Below, one piece after another: positions 49,001 through 61,385 of a stretch of 64,000 nt of DNA. The stretch spans positions 60,719,239 to 60,783,238 of the forward strand of contig OV884012.1 of the NCBI GenBank assembly GCA_930367205.1, written 5' to 3'. The position numbers and the translations under genes are program-made. Within the stretch, counting starts at the first letter, position 1. Each line of letters opens with the position of its first letter. The notes beneath the pieces are model-generated. The model worked only from the letters and a program-made list of their open reading frames with translations, searched no databases and was not told where the DNA came from. This DNA comes from Acanthosoma haemorrhoidale. Taxonomy: Eukaryota; Arthropoda; Insecta; Hemiptera; Acanthosomatidae.

Positions 49001-52000
49001 CTATAGATAACTCATATTTTTGTGTATGAAACTGTAAATATTATAACACTATAATACTGTACATACATATTATAAGATTGTTAAACCCAAATAAATGAAT
49101 GCATCATTAGATTTAAGATATTTTGTATTTACTTTTTCTTTAAACTGGGAGTTTATAGCTCAATTTGACTTTGCTCATGAGTGAATTATTTGTAATTATA
49201 TCGTCTTAAGTTAGTGAAAGAAAGATGATAAATTTGTGTATACCTGAGACAATATCCCAATAAAAAATCCATTCATGTTAATTTCTGTTTGCAACAGAAT
49301 AACTTTCTGTTAAATGAGGATTTAATAAATCCTTTTGCGAGATGGTGGAAGCTAGGACCTTTATTGGCTTGTTACACCAGTTATGAAAAGAAAATAGCTT
49401 GACTCTAAATATCGAATAAATTTATATTTTTCCGTTTTTGTAATTTTATTTGATAGTATTTATAAGAATGTTGTGGTATTACAATAAATAATGTATTTAC
49501 TTATGATATCAACTTGGGTATAATATTTTATTACAATTCATAAAATATTATTATACTCAAGTTAAAGAAGCAAACGCATGAGCTTATCAGGGCCATGGTA
49601 TCTTTAAAGTCAAGTTGGTTTCCAAACAAACCTGAATTTTAGTAGTTGGATGAACCACCAGCTTAGCATCTTTTTAGTGGACATTGCTATTCAGTTTTTC
49701 TTTTTTCCATGGAAATGAATATTGCTACTGTAGTTATGCATATGGTGCTATGCAATGCGTGCGTATAAATATACTTCCTTCTGGCAGGTTTATTATGAAG
49801 GGGAAAAATATAAAATAGTGAATTTTGGTGGCTTCATCAATATTGCTTGCATCATTGATATGTGTTTTTGACATATAAAGTTCAGATTGAAATTAAATTC
49901 TACTTATTATGTGCCCCCTACTTAATGAAATAATGATTAGTTTAACTTATCATTTTATCTTATCCATTATACAGTATATGTTTTAGATAATATTTCTTGT
50001 TTTAAGAAAAAAAAACTCCATTTAGAAACTCAAATTCAGTTTTATTAATTTTTTATCTGGAAATAATTGTGGTATTTTAGCTAGAATACTTTTTTCTTTC
50101 CAACTAGTGTTTATGTCAGTTTACAGTTTTAGTTACTCATTAAAATCATTTCTTTAAAAAAAAAAAATGTCTATTTATAAAATTTGTATTATGGAACTGT
50201 TGTATATACACAGATGTACTACTGCATTAAATTGCTATATATTGCATTCCTGCTGGAGCAATGGGAGAACTAAAAAATGATCGTTTTGAAAACACTTTAA
50301 TTGAAATAGTTGTAAATTTGAATCACTGCTCAATTTTTCACTTCATGTGTTTTTGGACTGCGAATGATTTGAATGTTTACATAAAAGTCCAAATTGACGA
50401 AGGCAACTTGACAGTATAATTTAGTAGAGTAAACGGTATAATAAGAACAATTTTGAGTTTTCCCATTACTCCTGCCGGAAGGTATATATCAGATTTCCTA
50501 TTTTTTTGAAATTTTTCTTTGAAACCTAATTTCAATTTTTTTTTTTACTTGAAAATCAACTATATTAAATATATTAAAATGCATGAAGAAGAAATTCTTC
50601 TTTATTTCTCACTAAAAAATAATATCTCTAATAAGGCTTTATTTGGAGAAAATGCAAATTCAAAGAAAGAAATTCAACTAGTAATTTAGAGAATTGTTTT
50701 AGAGGAAGATTATGTGACCCATAGGTGGGGACTAGTAAGATGAAGATATTTTGTAGCTCTAGCTGGTAAAACTAAAGATGAACTGGTTGATGAAAAAAGA
50801 ATGATAACAAATAATAAAGATCCAAGAATAACTATAGACATTAACAGGCTCGATTTTACGAAAGAAAATGTTACTAATTTCTCAACCTTTTAAACGTGCT
50901 TGAATAATATTTTATTCTAGGCGTATGTTAATTACTATAGTAATGCTCGATTGTCATATGCTTTGTTTTGAAGCATCATGACACAGGGCTTCGTTGTACC
51001 TCAATGCTAGAATCGTACGGGTATTGATAAAAACAAGTCCCCTGAACAATCACAAGTAACAATGCTCAACTCCAGAACATCTTTCTTGGATTTTATTAAT
51101 TCAAAAACTGCAACAAGTTGTGGGATTTTATATAATAGGAGCTGTCTAAAAGGGCAACAATATTGAAAGTTGGAATTCTAAAAGACAAATTAATTGAGAG
51201 CCTTCTTAACATGTTCAACAACGACTATATTGGTTAACTGTTTGGCTTGGCACTTCTCATTAATTTTAATGCTTGTCATTGTTTTAGTAATTTTTTTTAA
51301 AATCCAATAATTAATTCTAAAATGTCCTCACACTAGCAATGCTGTAATAATTTTAAAATGGTTTCTAAAAATATATAGTTTCCACGTTATTTTTTTAACC
51401 AGGGTTTCTATTTCATTTTAGATAACATGCCTGTAACATGGTGTTACCTTTTGGATGACATGAGACATTGCTGTGTACCTGGATTTCCAATGGGATGTTA
51501 TGTTGGCCTAAAGCTTAACCCTGAAGACATCTGTAATATGAATGTAAGAAAAGTTTATTTTAAATTGCATTCAGTTATTAGTTATTGAGTTTTAGAAACT
51601 TCAAAATCTCTACGATTATGTATTTGTATAATTTTTCTTTATAAAACTTTTCTAGAAGTTATGATTTCCGCTTTTTTTACAAGGGTTATGGGATAGAAGT
51701 GTGGAAATTTTTTAGAATGGTTCTTTAGCAATAGCGACACTTAAGCAATCATTTAAGTTGAAAAAAAAGTAAAAACAAATAATTTCAATAATGCAAATTG
51801 CCTGCTAATTATGGAAAGTTTTAATGTGAGTACTACACAGACAAAGGAGTACCAAAATTATTGAAAACATAGGGACATGTTTGAAGAAATAGGGACTCAG
51901 AGAACTAAAAATAAAAAATAATTATAAAAAGTAAAATAGGAAAACAATGATTAGTTATGGGATTCAAAAATCTCATTAAAGGGCAGTTCTCATTTGTGAA

Positions 52001-55000
52001 GTGGACTTATTACTATATATGATGATTTTTTACTGGAAGTAAAAAAACCTCACCAACTGGAAAACTCTTTAAATTTTGAATTCCACCTTTGTTTTTTTAA
52101 CTTTAAAAAAAATCTAATTTTATTTAAAATCTGGCCGCAGATTTTGATTGCTAACATTTCAAAGAGATAAAATATCTGCTACAAAAAAACAAGTCAGCTC
52201 AGTCAATGCATAGATGCTCTGCACTAGAAACATTACTAAATAATGTTACTAACTAGCGGGAGAGCATTTTAATAAAAGTTGACTCCATTATATCTGACAA
52301 AAAAAAATGGAGAAGGACAGAATAGTAAACCTGGTCATGAAGAACCATCTCCTTCCTCTCCTGCTAGATAGTTCAGGTAAACAATTGAAAAGAACTGCTG
52401 GTGGCGGCTCTCTTCTTACAGTTTTATCTATCTCAAGTTGACATGAAATTGGCAATTGTTGATATTTATTAGTATATATATCATAATTTATAATTATCAT
52501 GTTGTTAATTCTCAATTATTTAATTTAATATAAAAGTTTTTTAGAAACCTCCACCAATAATATTGTATATAATGTGTTATGCTTTCCATGAATATTTTTA
52601 GAAATATTATCTGACAGCCACTTTAGTCAACTTTTCAAATATTTTTCTTTTCTTGTTTTATAGGCTCAATATAACAAGCCAAAAACATATTATATATTCA
52701 ATCATGTTGATTTAGTGGTAACATACCATAGTGGTAAAGGAGAGGAATGGGGCAGTACTTTTGGTGCAAATGGTGGAAGAATTGTTTGTAAGTAACTTTT
52801 AAATTTATTTGTAATTGTATTTTTATAAATATGGTTGAAAAATATGCACATAATATATAATGTATTTTAGCTGTAAAAGTAACACCTTTAAGTGTGAAGC
52901 ATACAGCAGATTTGGACTGCTATTCCAAAGAGCCCATGTCTATTGGTGAAGAAAAGCTTCCTGATGGAAAAACTCTGGAAATTAAATATACTTACAGTAT
53001 AAAATTTGTTGTAAGTTGCCTTATTTTTTTCTAGGATTGTCATATAAATATCTTATAATTTGGGAGTATAATAACTTTGACTCATCATCTAATCCTTCCC
53101 TTCACTCAATTTAAATGCTACTACTCCCAATTTCTATTGATTATTGGATTCACACAAATTCTGTATATCTTACAAAACATACTGTGGTAACAAAAGTTGG
53201 TTAGTTTACGTGATCAGAATTTTTTTTTCCAATTAGTATGTTTTATTATTCAAAATAATTTTATTTCAGATGTTTAATTTTTGTCAACCCTAATAGAATA
53301 ATCTTAGGAATAGTCTTCTTTATCATTACATTTTATTAATAACTTATTTTTTTGTTATAAATTATAGCAAAATAATACTGTAAAATGGTCGTCACGATGG
53401 GACTACATTTTGGAATCTATGCCGCACACAAACATTCATTGGTTCAGCATTCTAAATTCTCTTATGATTGTGCTATTTCTTACTGGAATGGTAGCCATGA
53501 TCATTCTCAGGACATTGCATAAAGATATTGCGAGGTATAATCAGGTAATATATTTTTATCTTAAGCAATATTTTTATTAATTGTAAATATACTGACCTTT
53601 TAACCCATTGAAAATCATGTTATCTACTTATTTGATACTCGCATATATATAATCACAAGATTGGAAAGAATATGCCTAGAGTTCTATTGTAGTTTTATGT
53701 TCTAGATTGATTCCGGCGAAGATGTTCAAGAAGAGTTTGGATGGAAACTGGTGCATGGAGATGTGTTTAGACCCCCAAGAAAAGGGATGCTATTATCTGT
53801 ATTTTTAGGTTCTGGCCTCCAGATATTCTTCATGACCCTTGTGACATTAGGTATTTATTCAATAATACTGCCTTTTGCATTGTGGCTCTTACTAAAGGTA
53901 TTCCTGGGTCAATATAAAGAATTAATTGTCAGTATCGTTGTTTTCAGCATTTGCCTGCCTTGGATTTTTATCACCGGCAAATAGGGGTGCTTTGATGACT
54001 TGTGCAATGGTTGTCTTTGTATGCCTGGGTGCTATTGCTGGCTACACATCTGCAAGGATTTACAAAAGTTTTGGTGGGGAAAAATGGAAATCTAATGTTT
54101 TACTTACATCAATGCTTTGCCCAGGGTAATTGAAAATATAATATTCAAATATTTATTATTTATATATATATTTTAATTATATATTTTTTCATATAATTTA
54201 TAACTTTATATTTAACTTTTACGTTATCTCAAGGTTCTGTTAATAAAATATAGGAAACTTCTGGCAAAAGGAATAATGGTTTATTTACTCACATTGATTT
54301 AAAAATTGTTATACAAATTAACTATGTACGTAATAAAAGAATACTATTAAATCTAACATTAAAATGGTACCTTATAATTATTCGTAACGTGATACTAATA
54401 CTGGCCAGTGTTTCTTTGTGTTGCTTTCTTCGATGGCCGTCTTCTATTGCGTGATTCGGATTAGTGTCTTGTTCTTGATGCGTGGTGGGTGAAAGTCTCA
54501 TGCCGGTCCAAAGATGCACCACGAGGCAGCAGTCACCGTACCTTCTCGTGGGCTGCTACCTGGGCTTCCTCGTCTCCTGCCGGTTCCAAGATGAAGAGTG
54601 AGGTCTCATACGTCTTGTGGTCCTATATCTTGCATCTCTCCGCTGCCTTATTGATCTTTCAACTGGTTATTCAATGCCAGTTGTTTCGGATATTTATAGT
54701 TTGCTTAATTTACGTAGTTTATAAAAATGAATGTTTATATTAATTATTGATATTATTTTTATTATAACTATTAATAGTTAATATAACGGCAATAACAACG
54801 TTCATACTTTCATAGGCATGCACCACGGATCGTTATAACGTTCTTCAACGCTCGCTAATTCCGAGTTTATTTCAAAAACACCATCAAAAATCGCAACATT
54901 AAAATATCACAACAATAAATAACTTGTTAATTTTGATAACAGGATTTATCTATTAATATAAATTTCTGGGTAATGCTTATCTAACCCTAGCTAATCCAAC

Positions 55001-58000
55001 AAGTCTTGGCCTAACTACATACTTCTTTGTGTTGTATTTAAGTTAAGCTTTGTTGACTCTTGTTTGATTGAAAGAGGTTTTGATTACCTCAATTCAACTG
55101 TAGATACTTACTAATATTACAATAATATAATTTTTTTAATTATTTATCATTCATCTAACATTCAGTTATCAGTTCAAATCACATTATATACCTACTTTAC
55201 TAACAGGCCAATTACATAGTTCCGTGTGTTGAAATAAATTAGGTTGCAGCCTTGTTTTCACAATCAGAAATATGATTATTTATGTATTAATGACAAAAAT
55301 AAAATTATCAGCAGTTTAGACTTAACAATAAGATGTCAATGTATCTATCTATCAGATATCAAATTAAGATATAAAATTTTACTGTTCCAAGCTAGACTAG
55401 AGTGTTACATGAACTGTGCATGTTTCAATTGGGATGGGCAGCTCCCTTCTCTCATGTGGCTTTGTATATAAGACATGCCTGTGAAGGTGGCAATACTACT
55501 TATAGAGTCAGAAGGGCTTGGACCTTACAATTCGAATCCGGTGACTCCAAAACTCCATATCACAAAGTACCAATGGTTGTACTCAATAATCTGCTGAATT
55601 CAATAGTTTTGACAACTTGCAAAAGAGGTTTTGATTACCTCAATTCAACTGTAGATACTTACTAATATTACAATAATATAATTTTTTTAATTATTTATCA
55701 TAATAATACTTTTTTTTTTATGTTACAGGGTTGTGTTTTCAATTTTCTTCATTTTGAATCTGATCTTATGGGCTAAAGATAGTTCTGCAGCAATACCGTT
55801 TTCTACTCTTGTAGCACTGCTTTCATTATGGTTCCTCGTATCTGTGCCTTTGACGTTTGTTGGATCTGTTTTTGGTTTCAGAAAAAGGGTAAATAGCATC
55901 TAATATTTTTATGCAACCTACCTTCACTAAATTTCCTTTTATTATTATGTCAATGTATTAACTCGTTTTTCAATATGATAATTCAATATTTTGTATTAGA
56001 AAAGAATGAGAACCGGGGCTATCCAAATGGAGATTCAAAGTGAATGACATGCCCTCTTATATCACCTTCATTATCTGTCACTCATCCTGCCCTCAAGATT
56101 TGCTTTTCAACCAACCCATTTCTGTTAAATCCCAAACCAACAATTGGAAACAGGACTTATACTAGACAAGTAACTCGGTTGGGCACCCAACCGACAGGTC
56201 TCGACAAGATACTAACAGATGATTCAAACTGCATCTTTGCCTGATGGACTATTGTTTAAAATCAAACAATAGGAAACCAGAGACTGATTACACGACGATA
56301 CTTTAACCTACCTGGTCCTACAGAATAGAAGTCTGGGGGAGTGCCAAGCCCTCCAATATTCTTCGCAGAACACAAATGCTCCTCTTCTATATCAACCTCC
56401 ATACCCTTCACACAGATCTCAACATCCCATTCATTCAAGACCTCACCACCTTCCACTAACAGAACTTGATTTTTTAACTTTCTTATTTTCCAATGCCAGT
56501 TGTCTCAGATATTGTTAACTTTTCCTATTTCTATAGTTAACTAGTCCAATATCAAAATATTTATATTTAGTTCTTGATATTATTTATATGATAACTATTA
56601 ATATTAAATATAACGGCAACAATTAATGTTCATCCCTTCATAACCGTGATTTATAACCGGTATTTATTAACTTTATTAACTTATTTATTAACTTTATTAA
56701 AATATTTATTAACTTTTCCTATTTCTATAGTTAACTAGTCCAATATCAAAATATTTATATTTAGTTCTTGATATTATTTATATGATAACTATTAATATTA
56801 AATATAACGGCAACAATTAATGTTCATCCCTTCATAACCGTGATTTATAACCGGTATTTATTAACTTTATTAACTTATTTATTAACTTTATTAAAATATT
56901 TATTAACTTTTCCTATTTCTATAGTTAACTAGTCCAATATCAAAATATTTATATTTAGTTCTTGATATTATTTATATGATAACTATTAATATTAAATATA
57001 ACGGCAACAATTAATGTTCATCCCTTCATAACCGTGATTTATAACCGGTATTTATTAACTTTATTAACTTATTTATTAACTTTATTAAAATATTTATTAA
57101 CTTTTCCTATTTCTATAGTTAACTAGTCCAATATCAAAATATTTATATTTAGTTCTTGATATTATTTATATGATAACTATTAATATTAAATATAACGGCA
57201 ACAATTAATGTTCATCCCTTTATAACCGTGATCCACGGTTCGTTTACCGCCATTTTATGCCCGCTAATTTCGAATTTATATCAAAGGGAACATCACAAAC
57301 TCACAACCTCTAAATATCACAACAATACATTATGTTAACATTACAGTAGTACTGTCTATCTGTCTGACAATAACAGTATATTTTCTGCCTAAATGGTGTC
57401 GTATTATTTCAACATTTACTATTAAAGAAAAAGTGTTCTTTTTTATTATGTAAACAAACCATATTAGCTATGAATGTTTGTTGTTAATTTACACAACGTT
57501 TACTAGTGCTATGTGCACTAAGCAGAAATATTACTGCCTTTGGCTTACTTGTTTGGTACTTGTCGACACCCTCAGCTTAGAAAAAATGTATTATCCTAGT
57601 AGCGGCATTAAAAAAATTATTATTAATTCTATACCATTATTCTCTTATGTTATTACCAAAAAATAAAGAACTTAGCATCAGTCAAAGCTAGTTATTTATT
57701 ATCAGTCTTACTGTTAAATTTTATTTAAAAGCATGTAATTTATATGTGTTTGTTTTATAGCCAATTGAGCACCCTGTCCGAACGAATCAGATCCCCAGGC
57801 AGATACCTGACCAGAGTGTGTACACACAGCCACTTCCAGGAATAGTTATGGGCGGTGTCCTCCCATTTGGTTGTATATTCATACAGCTCTTCTTCATTTT
57901 GAATTCTATCTGGTAATTTTAAAGGCTGAATTATGTTTCTATTATATCTGATTGATCTGTATTATATCATATGCACTTTTTTTATAGGTCTAATCAGATG

Positions 58001-59789
58001 TACTATATGTTTGGATTCCTATTCCTCGTTTTCTTGATATTGGTTATTACATGCTCTGAAACTACCATTCTTTTGTGTTACTTCCATCTATGTGCAGAGG
58101 TATGTTAATTAAGATGGATTGTATACATTTTTTGCAATACATGAAATTAAAAGGCAATTTTTTTTTATAGGATTACCATTGGTGGTGGAGAAGTTTCCTA
58201 ACTAGTGGATTTACTGCTGTATATCTGTTCATCTATTGTATACATTATTTTCTCACTAAATTAAACATTGAAGATGCAGCTTCAACATTCCTTTATTTTG
58301 GTTATACTCTTATTATGGTTTTCTTATTCTTTCTCTTAACAGGTAACTATACTGAATTTTAATATTCATATATTTTTTACTTTGTATTATCATCACAGTG
58401 TTTATCTGAGATAATATGTTTTGTTGGTTGCATTAACCATGCAATAATTTCTTATCAGTGGTTCAGTTTTATTGATGGATTGACAAGCATTTTTTAATTT
58501 TAAAATGAGACTACCAAAGGGACAAAATGGCAACATAACAACAATGAATGAAAAACTAAGGGAAAAAAATCATAAAACATCAATTGAGACAATACAAATC
58601 GATCTTAGCTTTCTCTATACCTCCAAGATGGTCGGTCTCACAGTGATGAGACATGATCTGGATAAGATTTTGGGAATAAGCTTGGTATTTCCTGAACCTG
58701 GATGTGTTTATTATTATTCTCTTTCCTTATTGTAGTCATTTGGGAAAAACATGGAAGATCACATGCCGCACAAATTTTTAATATGAGACAAAATAACTTA
58801 GTTTATTTCTAATGAACTATCATGACAAACTTCGGTCGGCCCTACCACTTCATAAGGTGTTGTTAGGCTATGGCATTTTTTTTTTTTGCAATTTCTTCAA
58901 ACAAAAGTAAAGCAAAATATGTCCCATCTATGCTGAAGGATATCCGCAACTGGTCTAATAGTAAATATAATCCAGTGGAATCTGATTATTAATGGTAATT
59001 GGTGTTAAGTGATCAGTGATAAGTGATGAGATTTTGAAGTTCAATTAACGATAGAAAAAAATTCAACATTTTTATGAGCGGGGTATTATTTATTAGCTAA
59101 TCAGTAACAATTTGTGATTTCATAAACAATATTTACAAATGCAACAGTACCTAGAGGAAGAAAAAACAGGGATTTTATTTAATGATTTAAAAATAAAAGG
59201 AGGGTGAGTTAATTAGTTTGAGGAAAGTTAATTTCTTCAGATTAAAGTTACCAAACATTTTGTTAAGTATGGATTGTGAAACAAGGAAACCAAGCCATAA
59301 TCTCTCTTTAGCTGACATTCTCAGAATTCCTGCATAATGTTAACATTGATAATTTGTATCATCATTATCTTAAATCATTACATAAGTCTTTTAGATGAAT
59401 AAATACAGACGTATCTCTTTGTTTAATATTTACTATTAAAAAATATCACAATTTAAAACTTTTCATTCATCTATAATCGACGTATGTACCCTTTTATCAT
59501 CATTGATTGGGATGGGACTCCAATGCATGTTATATTATAAGAAATATTTTAAAATGATATTTTACTACAAAAAAAATAAAATGTGTATCCTGGCTGACAA
59601 TACTACCCACACTATTAATTACTATTCAACTTTTTCTTTTGAACAATAATTATTCAAATTTCTATATTCTCTATTATGTTTTACTACTTAAGAATTTTCA
59701 CAATATTTTCTTTAATTTCAGGCACAATTGGCTTCTTCGCTTGTTTCTGGTTTGTCCGCAAAATATACAGTGTTGTGAAAGTGGACTAG
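46022..59789 (+). CDS. TM9SF2: Transmembrane 9 superfamily member 2, 15 exons
   Basis: A nine-pass endosome/Golgi membrane protein of the nonaspanin family. Exons: 46022-46171, 46248-46315, 46399-46495, 46583-46718, 51422-51543, 52664-52787, 52871-53010, 53368-53544, 53706-53850, 53948-54125, 55729-55888, 57761-57912, 57988-58099, 58171-58342, 59722-59789. All have GT-AG borders with matching phases, giving 666 residues (human TM9SF2 663). Exon 1 supplies the start and signal peptide ([14 protein letters not shown]) and the mature N-terminus [13 protein letters not shown]. The lumenal domain follows ([27 protein letters not shown]). The membrane part has [55 protein letters not shown] and [17 protein letters not shown]. 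The C-terminus KIYSVVKVD carries the KxD/E Golgi-retention signal. [10 protein letters not shown] and the sequence as a whole fit TM9SF2 rather than TM9SF4. It is divergent from RPAP1 and convergent with mL51. Confidence 0.97.
46950..47302 (-). pseudogene. Jockey-type reverse transcriptase C-terminal fragment
   Basis: The minus strand of 47302-47078 reads without a stop and includes [19 protein letters not shown] near [12 protein letters not shown] and QNKFLRII. This is the characteristic block after the catalytic core of jockey-clade elements (KLLLYKT.IRPILTYA..W...SNISKLQ..QNK.LR.I). Degraded similarity continues to about 46950. It lies antisense in TM9SF2 intron 4. Confidence 0.8.
47303..51421. 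other. TM9SF2 intron 4, remainder
   Basis: Non-coding as far as I can tell. A second possible retroelement trace is at about 48090-48340 (plus-strand YYVVRPIL and SETWEY-like words). A 105-codon frame with two internal stops is at 50579-50893. The rest is AT-rich. Confidence 0.45.
54170..54930 (+). repeat. Dispersed repeat, copy B
   Basis: The best-preserved partner of copy A (21190-21890), in the same orientation and colinear from TTTATATTTAAC near the left to AATATCACAACAATA at the right. The middle (54420-54620) is longer and GC-richer than in copy A. It starts about 45 bases after the exon 10 donor of TM9SF2. No protein domain was recognised. Confidence 0.8.
55071..55701 (+). repeat. 80-bp exact direct repeat, 551-bp offset
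   Basis: The 80 bases at 55071-55150 recur at 55622-55701 with no difference that I can see. The 471 bases between are unrelated to the flanks. It lies in TM9SF2 intron 10, just before the exon 11 acceptor. Confidence 0.85.
56130..56459 (+). pseudogene. Jockey-type reverse transcriptase C-terminal fragment
   Basis: From 56313 one frame reads [20 protein letters not shown] and ends in [13 protein letters not shown], then stops at 56459. This is the conserved end of jockey-clade reverse transcriptases. Weaker, frame-shifted similarity extends upstream to about 56130. It lies sense in TM9SF2 intron 11. Confidence 0.8.
56480..57335 (+). repeat. Dispersed repeat, copy C, with internal tandem array
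   Basis: Starts with the CAATGCCAGTTGT phrase shared with copies A and B and ends with the AATATCACAACAATA block. Between them, a segment that is single in A and B is repeated (see 56521-57232). Confidence 0.8.
56521..57232 (+). repeat. 194-bp tandem repeat, about 3.7 units
   Basis: Units begin with TTTCCTATTTCTATAG at 56521, 56715, 56909 and 57103, an exact 194-base spacing, and are nearly identical. The last unit is cut short where the sequence rejoins the copy A/B consensus. Such homogeneity implies recent expansion. Confidence 0.93.
58343..59721. other. TM9SF2 intron 14
   Basis: A 1.38-kb AT-rich intron. I see no gene or recognisable repeat. Confidence 0.6.
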
Positions 59790-60899
59790 TCATTAAATTA
59801 AAGAAGGAAGTCAGTGAACTTGAAAAATGTGGGGAGGGTTACATGCGTAAAGCTGTTTAATGCCACAGTTCCCTATTAGAATTTCTTACTAAAAGTAATT
59901 GCTCTTAGGGATATTGCAATATTTCAATTATAGGAGTACGGTGTTACTTCTAACAAAATAAAATAAATTTAATTTATAATTAATTATCAAAATCATGTGA
60001 TTATGCAATTTTACATTACAGTATAGTAGAGAGCAGTATCAGAGATAGCTACTTTAGTTTATTTTAAAATACAATCACACTTGTTATCTCCGTGAAATTG
60101 ATCTTTTTTTTTAAACATAAGTAACACATTTGTTCGTAATATTTTTTTTATTTAATTTTTTTGAATATCTATTCTGCAATCTGTTTCTTATTAGCATGAA
60201 ATTTTTTGTAATTTTAATTGTCTCACATTAAAAGTTATTGTTTCTCTTTTTGATTTATGAAAACTGTTGTGTATATTTGTATTTTTGTGTATTTCCCAAT
60301 AACTTTTAAATTGTAAATAAAATTATTATAAGAATTTATTTATTATTCATTTTTTTATGCTTCCTGCATGTGCAATGAACCTTTAAGAGATACGTTCAGT
60401 TCTCAGAGACTGCTGGCTGTTAATCAGAAAGTTCCAAATAAATAAATTTAATTTAGAAACTATATTAGTTCTATATTAATATCCTATAATGAAAACCTGT
60501 TTTTCACAAACTGTGATTCCAGTTTTTGTTTTATATATGGTAACAATACTTTGTATTAAATTTCCTTAAATTCTTGGCATATTATTCTTTAGTGTATGTC
60601 CTATAAACTATCTAAATTGTGAGCGAGGTAAGTGGCTTTCAGTATAGACCAATCATATAGTATGGTAATCAACTGTTATTGCTATATTTTTTCTAGAAAA
60701 AAAATAGTTTAAATTAATAAATTGTAATCTTTCCCATTATTTAAAGAAATTTGAAGATGGTTCCAAAAGATTAAAAAAAACTAATGTTGATAATTAAATT
60801 CTTTATTTACTGAACACATTTCTATAAAAACAAATATACATATTAAATGTAATCAAAAAGTTTTAACCAGTGTATTATACATACAAACAAATATATAAA
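59790..60899. other. Convergent 3'UTR region, TM9SF2 / mL51
   Basis: Contains the TM9SF2 3'UTR with a likely polyadenylation signal AATAAA at 60316-60321 and, on the other strand, the mL51 3'UTR (reverse AATAAA near 60802). Nothing else seen. Confidence 0.6.
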
Positions 60900-61385
60900 T
60901 CATTGTTTACTCCAATGAGTTCTCGTTTTCCTATTTAGAAATTTATAAAGGTAACGAATCCTTTTGTTCAATTCAAGCCATTTAGTAGGTCTTGCAACAG
61001 GGTAAATCCCATTTGATAACATAGTTCTTTTACGAAGCAGAACTTTATATTCAGAACCCTTCTTTACTCCTTTGAGCCATTCTGGAACATGATAAAGGAT
61101 TCTCGTAGGATGAAGATTTTCATTCCCTAAGATGTCAATGTAGTCGTTTTGACCAAACAGAGCTCTTTTCTCATTCCAAACATCTTTGGGTCTGTATACA
61201 GGCATCGGCAATTTTGACCCATTTACATGAGGAAGGAGTCCGCGCTGGAGCAATGTTTCTTTATAACCAAATCTTGGTACTGTCGGTTTAGCAAGTTTAT
61301 CAGCGTAGTAACGGTACCGCACAGGTTGTATTTGAGGTTGAAAAAGTTTAGCAAAACCAGAACATAAAGTGATCAGTTGCTTCAT
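60900..61385 (-). CDS. mRpL51: Mitochondrial large-subunit ribosomal protein mL51
   Basis: Encodes 161 residues in one coding exon. mL51 is a metazoan-type protein of the 39S mitochondrial ribosomal subunit. The first 30 residues are basic and free of acidic residues until D29, as expected of a mitochondrial presequence. The family core is [18 protein letters not shown] (residues 70-87), and the C-terminal signature [14 protein letters not shown] (139-152) is followed by a basic end. It is longer than human mL51 (128), mostly between presequence and core. A good splice acceptor (TTTTTCAG on the minus strand) lies about 25 bases upstream of the ATG, so a 5'UTR intron is likely. Confidence 0.95.
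   Translation of the reverse strand: MKQLITLCSGFAKLFQPQIQPVRYRYYADKLAKPTVPRFGYKETLLQRGLLPHVNGSKLPMPVYRPKDVWNEKRALFGQNDYIDILGNENLHPTRILYHVPEWLKGVKKGSEYKVLLRKRTMLSNGIYPVARPTKWLELNKRIRYLYKFLNRKTRTHWSKQ

Noticed and set aside
55520..55550. tRNA gene suggested by a B-box-like word
   Set aside because: The box is imperfect (AATTCGAATCC), and no matching A box or cloverleaf stems could be drawn.
55402..55665. 87-codon plus-strand frame in TM9SF2 intron 10
   Set aside because: It lies in the spacer and second arm of the 80-bp repeat, with no recognisable domain and no splice support.
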